From Methanocorpusculum petauri (lineage in GTDB: Archaea > Halobacteriota > Methanomicrobia > Methanomicrobiales > Methanocorpusculaceae): 64,000 nucleotides of DNA. The stretch spans positions 1 through 64,000 of the forward strand of contig NZ_JAPTGB010000012.1 of assembly GCF_026891975.1 (NCBI RefSeq), given 5' to 3'. Under the pieces are notes generated by a model. That model was not told where the DNA came from. It saw only the letters and a list, made by a program, of their open reading frames with translations, and made no database searches. This document shows, one piece after another, positions 34,896 through 43,783 of the stretch. Position 1 is the stretch's first letter. The number at the start of each line of letters is the position of its first letter. A program made the translations under genes and the position numbers.

Positions 34896-35573
34896 ATGAA
34901 TACAATACTGCATAAACCCCATGTGCTGATGATCTCGGAGATTACAGCGGATGGGAAACTTACCCTGAAGCGTGGTGCTTCCAGCAAGATTCTGATGAAG
35001 CATATGTCGCACGAGGCAGAGATCCTGCTGCATGAGACGCGTGCTGCCTATGATGCGATTATGGTTGGATCCTCCACGATTAAAATTGATAACTCATTTC
35101 TGACAGTGCGCATGGTCCCGGGAAAAAGTCCTCTGCGGGTGATACCCTCAAGTCTGGCGGACATCCCGCTGGATGCAAATGTACTGGATACATCAGCCGT
35201 ACCAACAGTTGTCGCTGTGTCTGCTGCGGCTCCGTCAGATAGGATTGCGGCGCTTCGGGAGAAAGGAGTGTCCGTCGTCGTCGCAGGAGAAGAGAAGGTG
35301 AACCTCTCCCTGCTGATGGATATCTTATACCGGGAATTTTCAGTAAGGAAACTGATTATTGAAGGGGGGCCTACCCTGAACTGGCACATGCTGCATCATC
35401 ATCTGGTAGACGAGATACGATTAATTCATCTGCCGTTTATTGTGGGAGGAAATGACACACCGTCACTGGTTGGAGGAATGCATATCGATTCGGAGGATCA
35501 GATGATCCGGCTGGAACTTTCCGGAACACGGATGGCTGGAACAAATCTGATTACGGAATACCGGGTACTCTAA
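34896..35573 (+). CDS. 2,5-diamino-6-ribosylamino-4(3H)-pyrimidinone 5'-phosphate reductase
   Basis: This 225-aa protein is of the RibD C-terminal (dihydrofolate-reductase-like) family. HVLMISEITADGKLTLKRGA, YDAIMVGSSTIKIDNSFLTV, RKLIIEGGPTLNWHMLHHHL and LPFIVGGNDTPSLVGG are characteristic. In archaea this standalone reductase acts in riboflavin and F420-chromophore synthesis, using NAD(P)H on the ribosyl pyrimidinone. SD gagga lies just upstream. It is divergent from the lipid gene across 116 bp. Confidence 0.9.
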   Translation: MNTILHKPHVLMISEITADGKLTLKRGASSKILMKHMSHEAEILLHETRAAYDAIMVGSSTIKIDNSFLTVRMVPGKSPLRVIPSSLADIPLDANVLDTSAVPTVVAVSAAAPSDRIAALREKGVSVVVAGEEKVNLSLLMDILYREFSVRKLIIEGGPTLNWHMLHHHLVDEIRLIHLPFIVGGNDTPSLVGGMHIDSEDQMIRLELSGTRMAGTNLITEYRVL

Positions 35574-35662
35574 AACGAAAAAAAACAAAATCGTCAGTAC
35601 AAAATACCGGTGCAGCTCACAAGCCCCGGACCACTCCGAATTTTTTTACGATCCCGCACAGG

Positions 35663-36139
35663 TCACTTGTGATACGGTTCTCCGCGCAGAATCCGAAAAC
35701 CCCGGTAAATCTGCTCAAATAAAATCAGCCGGATCATCGTGTGCGCAAACGTCAGCCGGGAGAAGGACACCTTTCGATCCGCCGCCGCAAGAACAGACGG
35801 CGACAGACCGAGCGGTCCCCCGATAATAAAACATACATTCTTCCCCGAAAGCTCTGCCTCTCCAAACAGAACTGCAATCTCCTCGCTTGCGATCAGCGGC
35901 GCACGGGGATCCAATGCAATCGTCAGAAATCCCTGCTTCACCCCGGCAAGAATCCTCTCTCCCTCCCGTTCCTTTACCTGTATTTCGGCAGATGGTGATG
36001 CACTCTCCGGGACTCTCACCTCTGCAAGTTCCGTCACAAAAACAGTAGCATAGGGTCTCAGCCGCTTCGCAAACTCGGCGATTCCCTCATTCAGATAACT
36101 GTCCTTAATCCTGCCGACACACAGGATCTGAATCTGCAT
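35663..36139 (-). CDS. rlmH: 23S rRNA (pseudouridine1915-N3)-methyltransferase RlmH
   Basis: This 158-aa SPOUT methylase has the exact family length. MQIQILCVGRIKDSYLNEGI opens it; FIIGGPLGLSPSVLAAADRK forms the AdoMet-binding knot; and SFSRLTFAHTMIRLILFEQI followed by YRGFRILRGEPYHK is the conserved C-terminus. It methylates N3 of a pseudouridine in helix 69 of 23S rRNA. Its ATG overlaps the stop codon of the long TPR gene (TGAATG), so translation is probably coupled. Confidence 0.95.
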   Translation of the reverse strand: MQIQILCVGRIKDSYLNEGIAEFAKRLRPYATVFVTELAEVRVPESASPSAEIQVKEREGERILAGVKQGFLTIALDPRAPLIASEEIAVLFGEAELSGKNVCFIIGGPLGLSPSVLAAADRKVSFSRLTFAHTMIRLILFEQIYRGFRILRGEPYHK

Positions 36140-39100
36140 TCAGGCTTCCCCGTCCGTGTCAGTGCCCTTGCCCCCGTCCAGCTCCATCACGTTCGTGAAG
36201 CACTCGACCGCCTCACGGAGATGACCGGCTGCCTCAAGCGCACGCCCTTTCAGATGCCAGGCAGGAGCATGATCCGGATGATTCTCCAGAATCTTTTCTG
36301 CAGCAGCAACCGCAAGATCAAACCTGCTCTGCTGCAGACAGATCAGACCACGGCAGTAGAACAGATCCGGATCCGCCGCCCCCACACGCTCCGCCTTTTC
36401 CAGCTGTGCAAGCGCCTCCGCAGGCCGGCCGCACAGCATCTGCATAAACGCAATGCCGGAAAGCAGATACGGATTCTTCGGATCAATCAGAAGGGCTGAC
36501 TCAAACGCCTCAACCGAAGACGGAATATTCCCGACCTTTACCAGCATCATTGCCTTTTGCAGATGTGCAAGGCTGTTCTTCGGATACAGTCCGATCAGTT
36601 TATCGTAGCACTTCGCAGATTCCAGATACTTCCCCGCGCGACCAAACAGATCCGCAACCGCAAACAGTGCCGCCGTATTATCCGCATTATTTGCAACCAG
36701 TCGCGAAAACTCCTCAACCGCCTCATCGGTTCGTCCCGCATTCGCCAGAGCCGATGCATACGCGTACCGCGCGGCGTCATCATTCGGCCGCTCATCCAGC
36801 AGATCAGAGTATGCCGTCGCTGCCTCATCATACCTGCCGAGATACCACAGCGTCTCCGCACGCTGACGAACCGTCACCAGATCTTTGTCATTCTCCGCAA
36901 GCAGCATGTCGTATCCCGCAAGAGCCTCCTCGTAGTTGCCCTTGATCAGATAAATCGCCGAGAGTTTCCGGACCACATCACTGCTGGACGCACCACTCTG
37001 CAAATATGCCCCATACACCTCAAGCGCCTCATCATACTTCTGCATCTGCTCAAGAACACCCGCAAGATCCAGTAGCGCCTTCGTATCCGCTTCGTCCGCA
37101 GTTGTCAGCTTCCGCAGAACATCTTCAGCTTCCGGGAGTTTTCCCAGCGCTGTAAGAGCCGCCGCCTTATCGCGCAGTGCGTTTGTGTTTTCCGGTTCAA
37201 GCTCCAGAACCTTGTCCATACCAATCGACGCCTCGCGGAAGTCGCCGCTGATCAGATGCAGATGACCAATGCCGAACCAGACGTGTGCATTCTCCGGCAT
37301 CAGTTTTGCAACGCGGGAGTAGTACTCCGCCGCTTCATCATACCGACCGAGCGTCGTACAGATGTCTCCGCCGAGCGTCAGAAGATCCGGACTTCCCTCA
37401 GAATCCTTCAGTGCAAGTGCAACCGCATCCGCCGCCTCTTCATTTCTGCCAAGGGCCACGCAAAGCTTTGCCACCTGTACCGCAACACCCGGAATCTCCG
37501 GATATTCGCGCAGAACTCCCGAATACGTTGCAACCGCCGCCTCGGTATTACCGCCCTCCGCCTGCACCCGTGCGAGCGCAATCAGAACACCCGGATGACC
37601 GGGCAAAAGCTGTTCAGCCGAAATAAGCGCCTCGCCTGCTTCCGCATACTTCCCAAGCATCTCACAACACTTTGCAATACCCATGTGAGCTGCGGGTGTT
37701 TCAGGGGACAGCACTACAGCACGCTCATAGTATGCAAGCGCCTCGGTATACTTTCCGTCGCGGAACAATGCATCCGCTGATCCGAAGACAAGCGAAAGAT
37801 CGTCGGGCATCGTTTCCAGCAGATGTGCATACGCCGTTGCCGCTGCCTCGTACTTTCCAATGCCGATCCATGCATCTGCAACACCAAAGAACGCAGGATT
37901 ATTATCAGGAGTGGTCCGGATAATCTCCTCCCACGCCTCCGCCGCCTCCTTATAGCGGCCTATGCGCATCATCGAGGACGCATACAGTTCATGTGCTGCA
38001 AGTGACTCGGGATCTTTTGCAATCACGCGGGCGGCGACATCCGCCGCCTGCTGATAGCTGGACAGGGCCGCAAGACACTTTCCGTGCAGAAGCTGTAAAT
38101 CCAGCCGGTCAGGTGCTGCATCCAGCGCACGCACGGCAGTTTTATCCGCCTCCGCATAGCGTCCGAGTGCGGACAGCGCAAAGCTCTGCATCGAAGCAAG
38201 ACCAACGTTGACCACACCTATCTCGGGTTTTGTCATCGCAGCCGCTCCTACCGGCACAGGGTTATTGAACAGCTGCATGTCATCGTCCTCCTCGGCAAAC
38301 CACTTCATCTTTGACGGGGCACGGCCACCCTCACCACCGAGTTTGCCCATCCGGGTAAAACTGTCAATGGCTTCTTTGTATCTGCCGGACAAATACTCGG
38401 CGCACCCTTTCATGTACCAGACCGATGTGTTCGACTGATTCAGATGAATCATCTCAAGAAACGCCTCGGATGCACGTTTCATATTGCCTGAGAGGAAGGA
38501 GACAATGCCCAGCAGATACCACAGTTCCGCATTTGCATATCCGCGTGCAAGCACTTTTTCCAGCTGTACCGCAGATTCCGTCTCGTTGCCATCCCAGTAG
38601 AGGCAGAGTGAACGGCGCAGTGTCACGGTAATGTCGGTGTCTGCCGAGTACTGCTGAACCATTCCATAGGATGCTGCCGCATCTTTGTATTTTCCCATGC
38701 TCTCTTCAAGCCGAGCACGGCGGTACCAGCCGGTTGGATCATCCTCGGCAAGGCCGGCATACCGCGAAAGGGCACCGTCACGGTCATTCAGCATTTCACA
38801 ACAGAACGCAGCCGAGGACAAAAACACGCCGCGATCATCAAACGACGTTGCTGCAATCTGATCAAACATGCCTTTTGCCTCGGCAAAGTTTCCGGACCGC
38901 ATGGTAAGTTCTGCCAGGCGCATCCGCAGATGTTTGTCATCGGGACGGAGACTCGTCAGATGACTGCATACCGCCGCTGCATCCGCATACCGCCCGATGC
39001 GTTCCAGCCACTCGCACTTCAGCTCCTGCAGGTACGGTTCACTGTCCCCGAGCGTCACATGACTGATAGCTGAGACAGCCTCGTCAAATCTTCTTGCATC

Positions 39101-39379
39101 CGCAAGAAGCGTTGCAAGCGTGACCCATGCATCCATGTTCTGAGGGTCAAGCTCGGTCGCTTTCGCAAGTGACCTGGCCGCATGTTCATGCTGGCCGGAA
39201 CGGTTCTGGGATACGCCAAGCCTGTACCACAGGGAACTGTTCTGCGGTTCATGCTCCACAGCACGGGCAAAACTTTTTGCCGCATCCTCATAAAGTCCCT
39301 TTTCAAATGACAACTCTCCGCGGGGGGTCCACGGGTTCTGCCGATCATTTTTGCCAAACAGGCCGCCGATATCAACCAT
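36140..39379 (-). CDS. Giant TPR-repeat protein
   Basis: This 1,079-aa protein consists almost entirely of tetratricopeptide repeats, some two dozen of 34 residues, for example YEDAAKSFARAVEHEPQNSS, YEAAATAYAHLLETMPDDLS and YTEALAYYERAVVLSPETPA. There is no signal peptide or membrane segment, so it is a cytoplasmic scaffold. A longer linker (about 340-395) separates two TPR blocks. SD gagga lies just before the ATG at 39379. It is followed by rlmH in the same transcript. A second, short TPR protein occurs at 62943. Confidence 0.92.
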   Translation of the reverse strand: MVDIGGLFGKNDRQNPWTPRGELSFEKGLYEDAAKSFARAVEHEPQNSSLWYRLGVSQNRSGQHEHAARSLAKATELDPQNMDAWVTLATLLADARRFDEAVSAISHVTLGDSEPYLQELKCEWLERIGRYADAAAVCSHLTSLRPDDKHLRMRLAELTMRSGNFAEAKGMFDQIAATSFDDRGVFLSSAAFCCEMLNDRDGALSRYAGLAEDDPTGWYRRARLEESMGKYKDAAASYGMVQQYSADTDITVTLRRSLCLYWDGNETESAVQLEKVLARGYANAELWYLLGIVSFLSGNMKRASEAFLEMIHLNQSNTSVWYMKGCAEYLSGRYKEAIDSFTRMGKLGGEGGRAPSKMKWFAEEDDDMQLFNNPVPVGAAAMTKPEIGVVNVGLASMQSFALSALGRYAEADKTAVRALDAAPDRLDLQLLHGKCLAALSSYQQAADVAARVIAKDPESLAAHELYASSMMRIGRYKEAAEAWEEIIRTTPDNNPAFFGVADAWIGIGKYEAAATAYAHLLETMPDDLSLVFGSADALFRDGKYTEALAYYERAVVLSPETPAAHMGIAKCCEMLGKYAEAGEALISAEQLLPGHPGVLIALARVQAEGGNTEAAVATYSGVLREYPEIPGVAVQVAKLCVALGRNEEAADAVALALKDSEGSPDLLTLGGDICTTLGRYDEAAEYYSRVAKLMPENAHVWFGIGHLHLISGDFREASIGMDKVLELEPENTNALRDKAAALTALGKLPEAEDVLRKLTTADEADTKALLDLAGVLEQMQKYDEALEVYGAYLQSGASSSDVVRKLSAIYLIKGNYEEALAGYDMLLAENDKDLVTVRQRAETLWYLGRYDEAATAYSDLLDERPNDDAARYAYASALANAGRTDEAVEEFSRLVANNADNTAALFAVADLFGRAGKYLESAKCYDKLIGLYPKNSLAHLQKAMMLVKVGNIPSSVEAFESALLIDPKNPYLLSGIAFMQMLCGRPAEALAQLEKAERVGAADPDLFYCRGLICLQQSRFDLAVAAAEKILENHPDHAPAWHLKGRALEAAGHLREAVECFTNVMELDGGKGTDTDGEA

Positions 39380-39511
39380 ATACGTATATCCTCGAGAGTA
39401 GTACTGTAATGTTTGATCCCTCTACTATACCATGTTTCTGCAAAAACTTTTCCTTCGCGCGTGCCGAATCCCCATAATAGAAATAGGCGGGGTGGTTAAT
39501 AGATTATAATT

Positions 39512-40426
39512 ATGGAACATAGTGGCTCTACGCCGGCACAGGATCTTCCCTATGATCCTGAAACACTCCGGCGCATCAACGAACACCCCTGCTACAGTCC
39601 GGAGGCCCGGCACTCCTTCGGTCGCTGCCATGTTGCAGTTGCTCCCAAATGCAATATCCAGTGCAATTACTGTGTCCGCGACTTCGACTGTGTCAACGAA
39701 TCACGCCCGGGGGTTACCAGCATGGTTCTTCAGCCGGGAGAAGCACTGGAACGCATCGACGAGGTCGTCGATAAGATGAAGCACATCAAGGTTGTCGGCA
39801 TCGCAGGCCCGGGTGACCCGCTTGCAAACCCTGAGACCTTTGAAACGCTCCGTCTGGTTCATGAAAAGTATCCGGACACGATTCTCTGCATTAGTACAAA
39901 CGGCCTTCTTTTGCCGGACAAGATCGATGAGCTGGAAAAATACGGTGTGCGCAACATCACCGTCACCCTCAACGCGATTGATCCTGCCGTCGGCGAAAAG
40001 ATCTACACCTTCGTTGAGTACGGTGGTAAAAAGTATCACGGTCGTGAAGCTGCCGAGCTTCTGCTTTCCCATCAGCTTGCAGGAATTGAGGAAGCGGTAA
40101 AGAAAAAAATGCTGGTAAAGATCAACACTGTATATATACCAGGAGTAAATGATGCTCATATCCCAGAAATTGCCAAAAAAGTTGGTGCAATGGGTGTGTT
40201 CAACTTCAACATCATTCCCCTTATCCCGCAGTACAAGTTCAAGGATGTAACCCCTCCGACACCAGCGGAAAAGGCGCACATGCATGAACTTTGTGCCCCT
40301 TACGTCCGCCAGATGCGTCACTGCCAGCGCTGCCGTGCGGATGCTGTCGGCATGCTCGGTAAAGACGTTCAGAATGAGTTCGGCTGTTGCGGCAAGGGGG
40401 ACGGTTCCGGAACAGGCTGTCGGTAA
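39512..40426 (+). CDS. nifB: NifB-like radical SAM protein
   Basis: This 304-aa protein has NifB motifs: INEHPCYSPEARHSFGRCHV, the radical SAM CNIQCNYCVRDFDCVNESRP, the ERI/VVGIAGPGDPLANPETF glycine-rich segment, TVTLNAIDPAVGEKIY, and the C-terminal CQRCRADAVGMLGKD. NifB makes the 8Fe-9S-C core (NifB-co) of nitrogenase cofactor. It lacks the NifX-like domain, as usual for archaeal NifB. No other nif gene is in this window, so a nitrogen-fixation role cannot be judged from here. Its stop is about 94 bp before an ArsR-type regulator in the same direction. Confidence 0.9.
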   Translation: MEHSGSTPAQDLPYDPETLRRINEHPCYSPEARHSFGRCHVAVAPKCNIQCNYCVRDFDCVNESRPGVTSMVLQPGEALERIDEVVDKMKHIKVVGIAGPGDPLANPETFETLRLVHEKYPDTILCISTNGLLLPDKIDELEKYGVRNITVTLNAIDPAVGEKIYTFVEYGGKKYHGREAAELLLSHQLAGIEEAVKKKMLVKINTVYIPGVNDAHIPEIAKKVGAMGVFNFNIIPLIPQYKFKDVTPPTPAEKAHMHELCAPYVRQMRHCQRCRADAVGMLGKDVQNEFGCCGKGDGSGTGCR

Positions 40427-40497
40427 CTCTCATTTCTTTTTTACGGTCCTTTCAATTGGATCACATCCCCGGAGAGAATCTTTTTACGGGTTAAACA

Positions 40498-40512
40498 CTT
40501 ACAATATGTAAG
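40498..40512. promoter_or_regulatory. Palindromic operator candidate upstream of the ArsR-like gene
   Basis: A perfect inverted repeat, CTTACA-ATA-TGTAAG, ends 8 bp before the start codon at 40520. In this position it would overlap the transcription start and could serve autorepression by the regulator. Confidence 0.45.
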
Positions 40513-40519
40513 CTGCACT

Positions 40520-41203
40520 ATGATGGATCAGGACGCAATAGCTCATCTTCTGGATATTCTCGGGAACCGGAACAGACGAAGGATACTTGATCTTCTCCGC
40601 CAGAAGCCATGCTTTGTAACGGAGATATCCGAGCGTCTGGTGATTAACCCGAAAGCGGTAATTGAGCACCTGGCAATCATGCAGAAAGAGGACGTTATTT
40701 CCTTTTATCAGGATGAAAAACGGCGAAAATACTATTATCTGGTGCAGGATTTTGAACTCTCGGTACAGATGACAAAGCCCGTCCAGCCGCCGCAGAGTAT
40801 TGCTGTAGTGTCTGACCCAAAAGGAGATGAATTACCGACCCCTCCCCTCACCGACAAAATACTGATGATACGCCTCCTGCTGGATTCCCGTGAGAAACTG
40901 ATCGAAAATCTTGAGGCGGTGGAAAAGGACATCGACGAGATGATGAACGATGTCATCGTCAGTGGCAGGAGTGTGTTCCAGAACAGTATTGAGTCGGAGA
41001 TTCTTCTTGCCCTCATCTACTCACCGCTGACGCCGATAGAACTCTCTGATACCGTCGGTCACCCGATCCCTGAGGTAACAGGATCGCTGCGAACTCTTGC
41101 CGCAAAGGGATATGTGGAATCGGAAGGCGGCCGTTACAGAATCAAGGGAACACAGAAAGCTGTTGCACTCGCCGCAGGCCCAACTCTTCCAATGCGAATC
41201 TGA
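40520..41203 (+). CDS. ArsR-type winged-helix regulator with duplicated HTH
   Basis: This 227-aa protein starts with an ArsR/HTH_20-like winged helix (LLDILGNRNRRRILDLLRQK, VTEISERLVINPKAVIEHLA, EKRRKYYYL). A linker and a coiled-coil segment (LDSREKLIENLEAVEKDIDE) follow. The C-terminus (about 160-220) looks like a second winged helix (LALIYSPLTPIELSDTVGHP, RTLAAKGYVESEGGRYRI). It lies downstream of nifB but has its own upstream palindrome. There is no metal-binding cysteine cluster, so a metal-sensing role is not supported. Confidence 0.8.
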   Translation: MMDQDAIAHLLDILGNRNRRRILDLLRQKPCFVTEISERLVINPKAVIEHLAIMQKEDVISFYQDEKRRKYYYLVQDFELSVQMTKPVQPPQSIAVVSDPKGDELPTPPLTDKILMIRLLLDSREKLIENLEAVEKDIDEMMNDVIVSGRSVFQNSIESEILLALIYSPLTPIELSDTVGHPIPEVTGSLRTLAAKGYVESEGGRYRIKGTQKAVALAAGPTLPMRI

Positions 41204-41246
41204 CGATAACCTCTATATTCACTGACGGCAAAAAGAAATACTGCAT

Positions 41247-41317
41247 GCGGTAATGGTCTAATGGCATGACAGGGGCTTCCCAAGCCTCTAATCCGGGTTC
41301 GATCCCCGGTTATCGCA
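41247..41317 (+). tRNA. tRNA-Gly (anticodon CCC)
   Basis: A complete cloverleaf: acceptor arm GCGGTAA with TTATCGC, anticodon loop TTCCCAA (anticodon CCC), T arm CCGGG-TTCGATC-CCCGG with the invariant TTCGA, and discriminator A. No CCA is encoded and no intron is present. The DUF5612-like gene starts 10 bp after it. Confidence 0.95.
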
Positions 41318-41326
41318 CTCACTTTT

Positions 41327-42001
41327 ATGGACGACGGTCAGAATTATGCGATCAGTCTCATCGCCGAGAATCAGGTAGGAATCCTGCGGGACATCGGTTC
41401 AGTTTGTGCAGAGTACAATGCAAACATCGTACTGACCCAGCAGGAGACGGTTACCCGCGGCCCTGATTCCGGCTATTCATGGGTAGATCTTGAGATTGCG
41501 GCCTGCAACCGTGTGCAGGAACTGGTAGCAGCTCTCCGACTGATTCCCGGCATCCGGGAAGTGAAACTGCAGGATACGTTCCGTACCATCTTCGGCAAGC
41601 GTGTGATCATTATGGGCGGCGGTGCACAGGTGGCGCAGGTTGCCATGGGTGCAGTCAATGAAGCCGACCGCCACAATATCCGGGGCGAGAGAATTTCGGT
41701 GGATACGATTCCGCTGGTGGGTGAAGCAAACCTTGCGTCTGCGGTTGAGGCGGTCACACGCCTGCCGCGTGCATCTATTCTGGTGCTTGCCGGATCGATC
41801 ATGGGAGGAGAGATAACAGCGGCTATCCGTGCGGTGCAGGCCGAGGGTATTCCGGTTATTTGTCTGAAAATGGTTGGCAGTGCGTCTGCAACGGCGGATC
41901 TGGTCGTCACAGATCCAATTCAGGCCGGCGTGATGGCGGTGATGCATATCAGTTCCATCGGTGTCTTTGATCTCAACCGTGTCCGGGGCAGAGAATTTTA
42001 A
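41327..42001 (+). CDS. ACT-domain regulatory protein (DUF5612-like)
   Basis: This 224-aa protein has an N-terminal ACT domain (YAISLIAENQVGILRDIGSV, NIVLTQQETV, LIPGIREVKL) followed by a domain with FGKRVIIMGGGAQVAQVAMG and RLPRASILVLAGSIMGGEIT. The latter looks nucleotide-binding, and PVICLKMVGSASATADLVVT follows. ACT domains sense amino acids, so an allosteric role is plausible. I recall the family as methanogen DUF5612. It is followed by the Sua5 gene after 16 bp. Confidence 0.8.
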   Translation: MDDGQNYAISLIAENQVGILRDIGSVCAEYNANIVLTQQETVTRGPDSGYSWVDLEIAACNRVQELVAALRLIPGIREVKLQDTFRTIFGKRVIIMGGGAQVAQVAMGAVNEADRHNIRGERISVDTIPLVGEANLASAVEAVTRLPRASILVLAGSIMGGEITAAIRAVQAEGIPVICLKMVGSASATADLVVTDPIQAGVMAVMHISSIGVFDLNRVRGREF

Positions 42002-42017
42002 TTGTGGAAATACAATC

Positions 42018-42671
42018 ATGACAAAACCAACAGAGTCCGACAGTCCGTGCTGTAGTCCCTACAGCTATGAACGTGCAGAAATAACCCCTGCACTGGAAGC
42101 AGTGATTGAGAAAGCCGTCCGTGTTCTTGCCCGCGACGGTCTGGTGGTGTATCCGACCGAGACCATCTACGGACTTGGAGCGGATGCACTGTCCGAGATT
42201 GCTGTCTATAAAGTGTATGAAGCAAAGCAGCGACCGATGGGAAAACCGATTTCCGTTGCGGTCTCGGATATTGAGATGATCTATGGTATCGCTTATGTGG
42301 ACGAGTTTGCCGAGCGGTTTATCCAAAAGTTTTTGCCGGGACCGGTGACGGTAGTGCTGCCGGTGAAAAGCTGCCTTCCGTCCGATCTATCGGGCGGAAC
42401 AGGTACGATCGGTATCCGGTATCCGGATAACGCGGTTGCACAGGCGATTATTGCAGGGCTTGACGGCCCGATTACCGCAACATCTGCAAACATTTCCGGC
42501 GAGGTGTCACCGGTGACATCGGATCAGGTGAATGTTCCGCATGATTATTTGATCGACGGCGGGAAACTTCCCGGAACCCCGAGTACCGTGATCGATCTTG
42601 CCGCAGGAAAGATCGAGCGTCCCGGTGCTATGCTTGATGAGATTGCGGCGTTCTTAAAAGAAGAGAGATAA
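42018..42671 (+). CDS. L-threonylcarbamoyladenylate synthase (Sua5/YrdC/YwlC)
   Basis: This 217-aa protein has the YrdC fold: LARDGLVVYPTETIYGLGAD, AVYKVYEAKQRPMGKPISVA, FLPGPVTVVLPVKSCLPSDL, GTIGIRYPDNAVAQ and ITATSANISGEVSPVTSDQV. It makes threonylcarbamoyl-AMP for t6A37 of tRNA; KEOPS subunit Pcc1 and the ms2t6A enzyme are elsewhere in this window. The N-terminus (MTKPTESDSPCCSPYSYERA) is slightly extended. The C-terminal Sua5 domain of the long form is absent. Confidence 0.93.
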   Translation: MTKPTESDSPCCSPYSYERAEITPALEAVIEKAVRVLARDGLVVYPTETIYGLGADALSEIAVYKVYEAKQRPMGKPISVAVSDIEMIYGIAYVDEFAERFIQKFLPGPVTVVLPVKSCLPSDLSGGTGTIGIRYPDNAVAQAIIAGLDGPITATSANISGEVSPVTSDQVNVPHDYLIDGGKLPGTPSTVIDLAAGKIERPGAMLDEIAAFLKEER

Positions 42672-42724
42672 TATTTTTGGTATCATCTTCGGACATTTAT
42701 CTGTTACATACGAAGATGATCCAT

Positions 42725-43216
42725 ATGACAACTGCATATCGGATGCCGTCCCTCCCCTTACTGTTCGGGACGGTTGTTCTTTGTTTTTTCGCTGCCGGAC
42801 TTGGTTCGCTGGTGACGATAACCGGCACAGATTCCTGGTTTATGACGGAACTGATCAAGCCCGGATGGCAGCCGCCGGATTATCTGTTCGGACCGGTCTG
42901 GACCGTGCTGTATCTGTTGATGGGCATAGCACTTGCGTTTGTTCTTGCCCAGGGGACTGAACGCCGAGATGTTCGGATTGCAGCAGGAGTATTCCTTGCA
43001 CAGCTTGTTCTGAACGTTTTCTGGTCGTATCTGTTCTTCGGCTGGCAGATGATCAGCGCAGCAGCAGTTGAGATAGTACTGTTGTGGGTTGCAATATGCG
43101 CGACAATGTATCTGTTCTACCAGATACGACCGGTTGCTGCGTATCTTCTGATACCGTATCTTGCCTGGGTTACCTTTGCAACGATTCTGACAGCGGCAAT
43201 CTGGATACTGAACTGA
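42725..43216 (+). CDS. TspO/MBR family membrane protein
   Basis: This 163-aa protein has five transmembrane helices with the TspO pattern: TELIKPGWQPPDYLFGPVWT followed by VLYLLMGIALAFVL, then LNVFWSYLFFGWQMISAAAV, and aromatic-rich loops. TspO proteins bind porphyrins and other hydrophobic ligands. I use ATG 42725 (MTTAYRMPSL), about 25 bp after a TATA-like catttatc; an ATG at 42716 and a TTG at 42677 are alternatives. Confidence 0.85.
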   Translation: MTTAYRMPSLPLLFGTVVLCFFAAGLGSLVTITGTDSWFMTELIKPGWQPPDYLFGPVWTVLYLLMGIALAFVLAQGTERRDVRIAAGVFLAQLVLNVFWSYLFFGWQMISAAAVEIVLLWVAICATMYLFYQIRPVAAYLLIPYLAWVTFATILTAAIWILN

Positions 43217-43220
43217 GAAG

Positions 43221-43688
43221 TTATCTCAGTTCCTGCACTTTTTGGAGGACAACCGCTGCATGACCCTTTGCTTTGACTTTGTTCCATGAGGCAAGGATTT
43301 TTCCGAAACCGTCAATGATGAAGGTACTCCGGTCAACGCCCATATATTCACGCCCGTAGAGTTTTTTCTGAATCCATACGCCAAATCCCTCAATTGCGAT
43401 GTGATCAGGATCAGAGAGCAGCGGAACGGTCAGCTCCTGTTTTTGGATGAACTTTTCATGGCTTGCCACACTGTCCTGACTGATGCCGTACACCTTCACG
43501 CCAAGTTCGGTAAACTTGGGCAAAAGCTCGGAGAACTCTTTTGCTTCCAGAGTACAGCCGGAGGTGTTGTCTTTCGGATAAAAGTAGAGGACCGTGAGTT
43601 TTGCGGATGCGTCCGGGAGACAAACTTCACCACCCGTTGTATTCGGAAGACAGAAGTTGGGAATGATGTCATTTACGCTCAGTGACAT
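43221..43688 (-). CDS. Peroxiredoxin (BCP type)
   Basis: This 155-aa thioredoxin-fold peroxiredoxin has the peroxidatic motif YFYPKDNTSGCTLEAKEFSE; the resolving cysteine of the usual BCP (TxxCTxE-x4-C) is not obvious, so it may be a 1-Cys type. GISQDSVASHEKFIQK and YMGVDRSTFIIDGFGKILAS are family segments. It removes peroxides, which suits a strict anaerobe. The start at 43688 (MSLSVNDIIPNFCL) is the family start; the open frame upstream is unrelated sequence. Confidence 0.92.
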   Translation of the reverse strand: MSLSVNDIIPNFCLPNTTGGEVCLPDASAKLTVLYFYPKDNTSGCTLEAKEFSELLPKFTELGVKVYGISQDSVASHEKFIQKQELTVPLLSDPDHIAIEGFGVWIQKKLYGREYMGVDRSTFIIDGFGKILASWNKVKAKGHAAVVLQKVQELR

Positions 43689-43783
43689 GCCTGTAGCGTT
43701 GTATTCGGAAGTGCAAAAAATATACTGTCGGGATAAACCCGACGGGAAAAATACGGAAAAGATGCGTGACCCGGAACAGGTAT

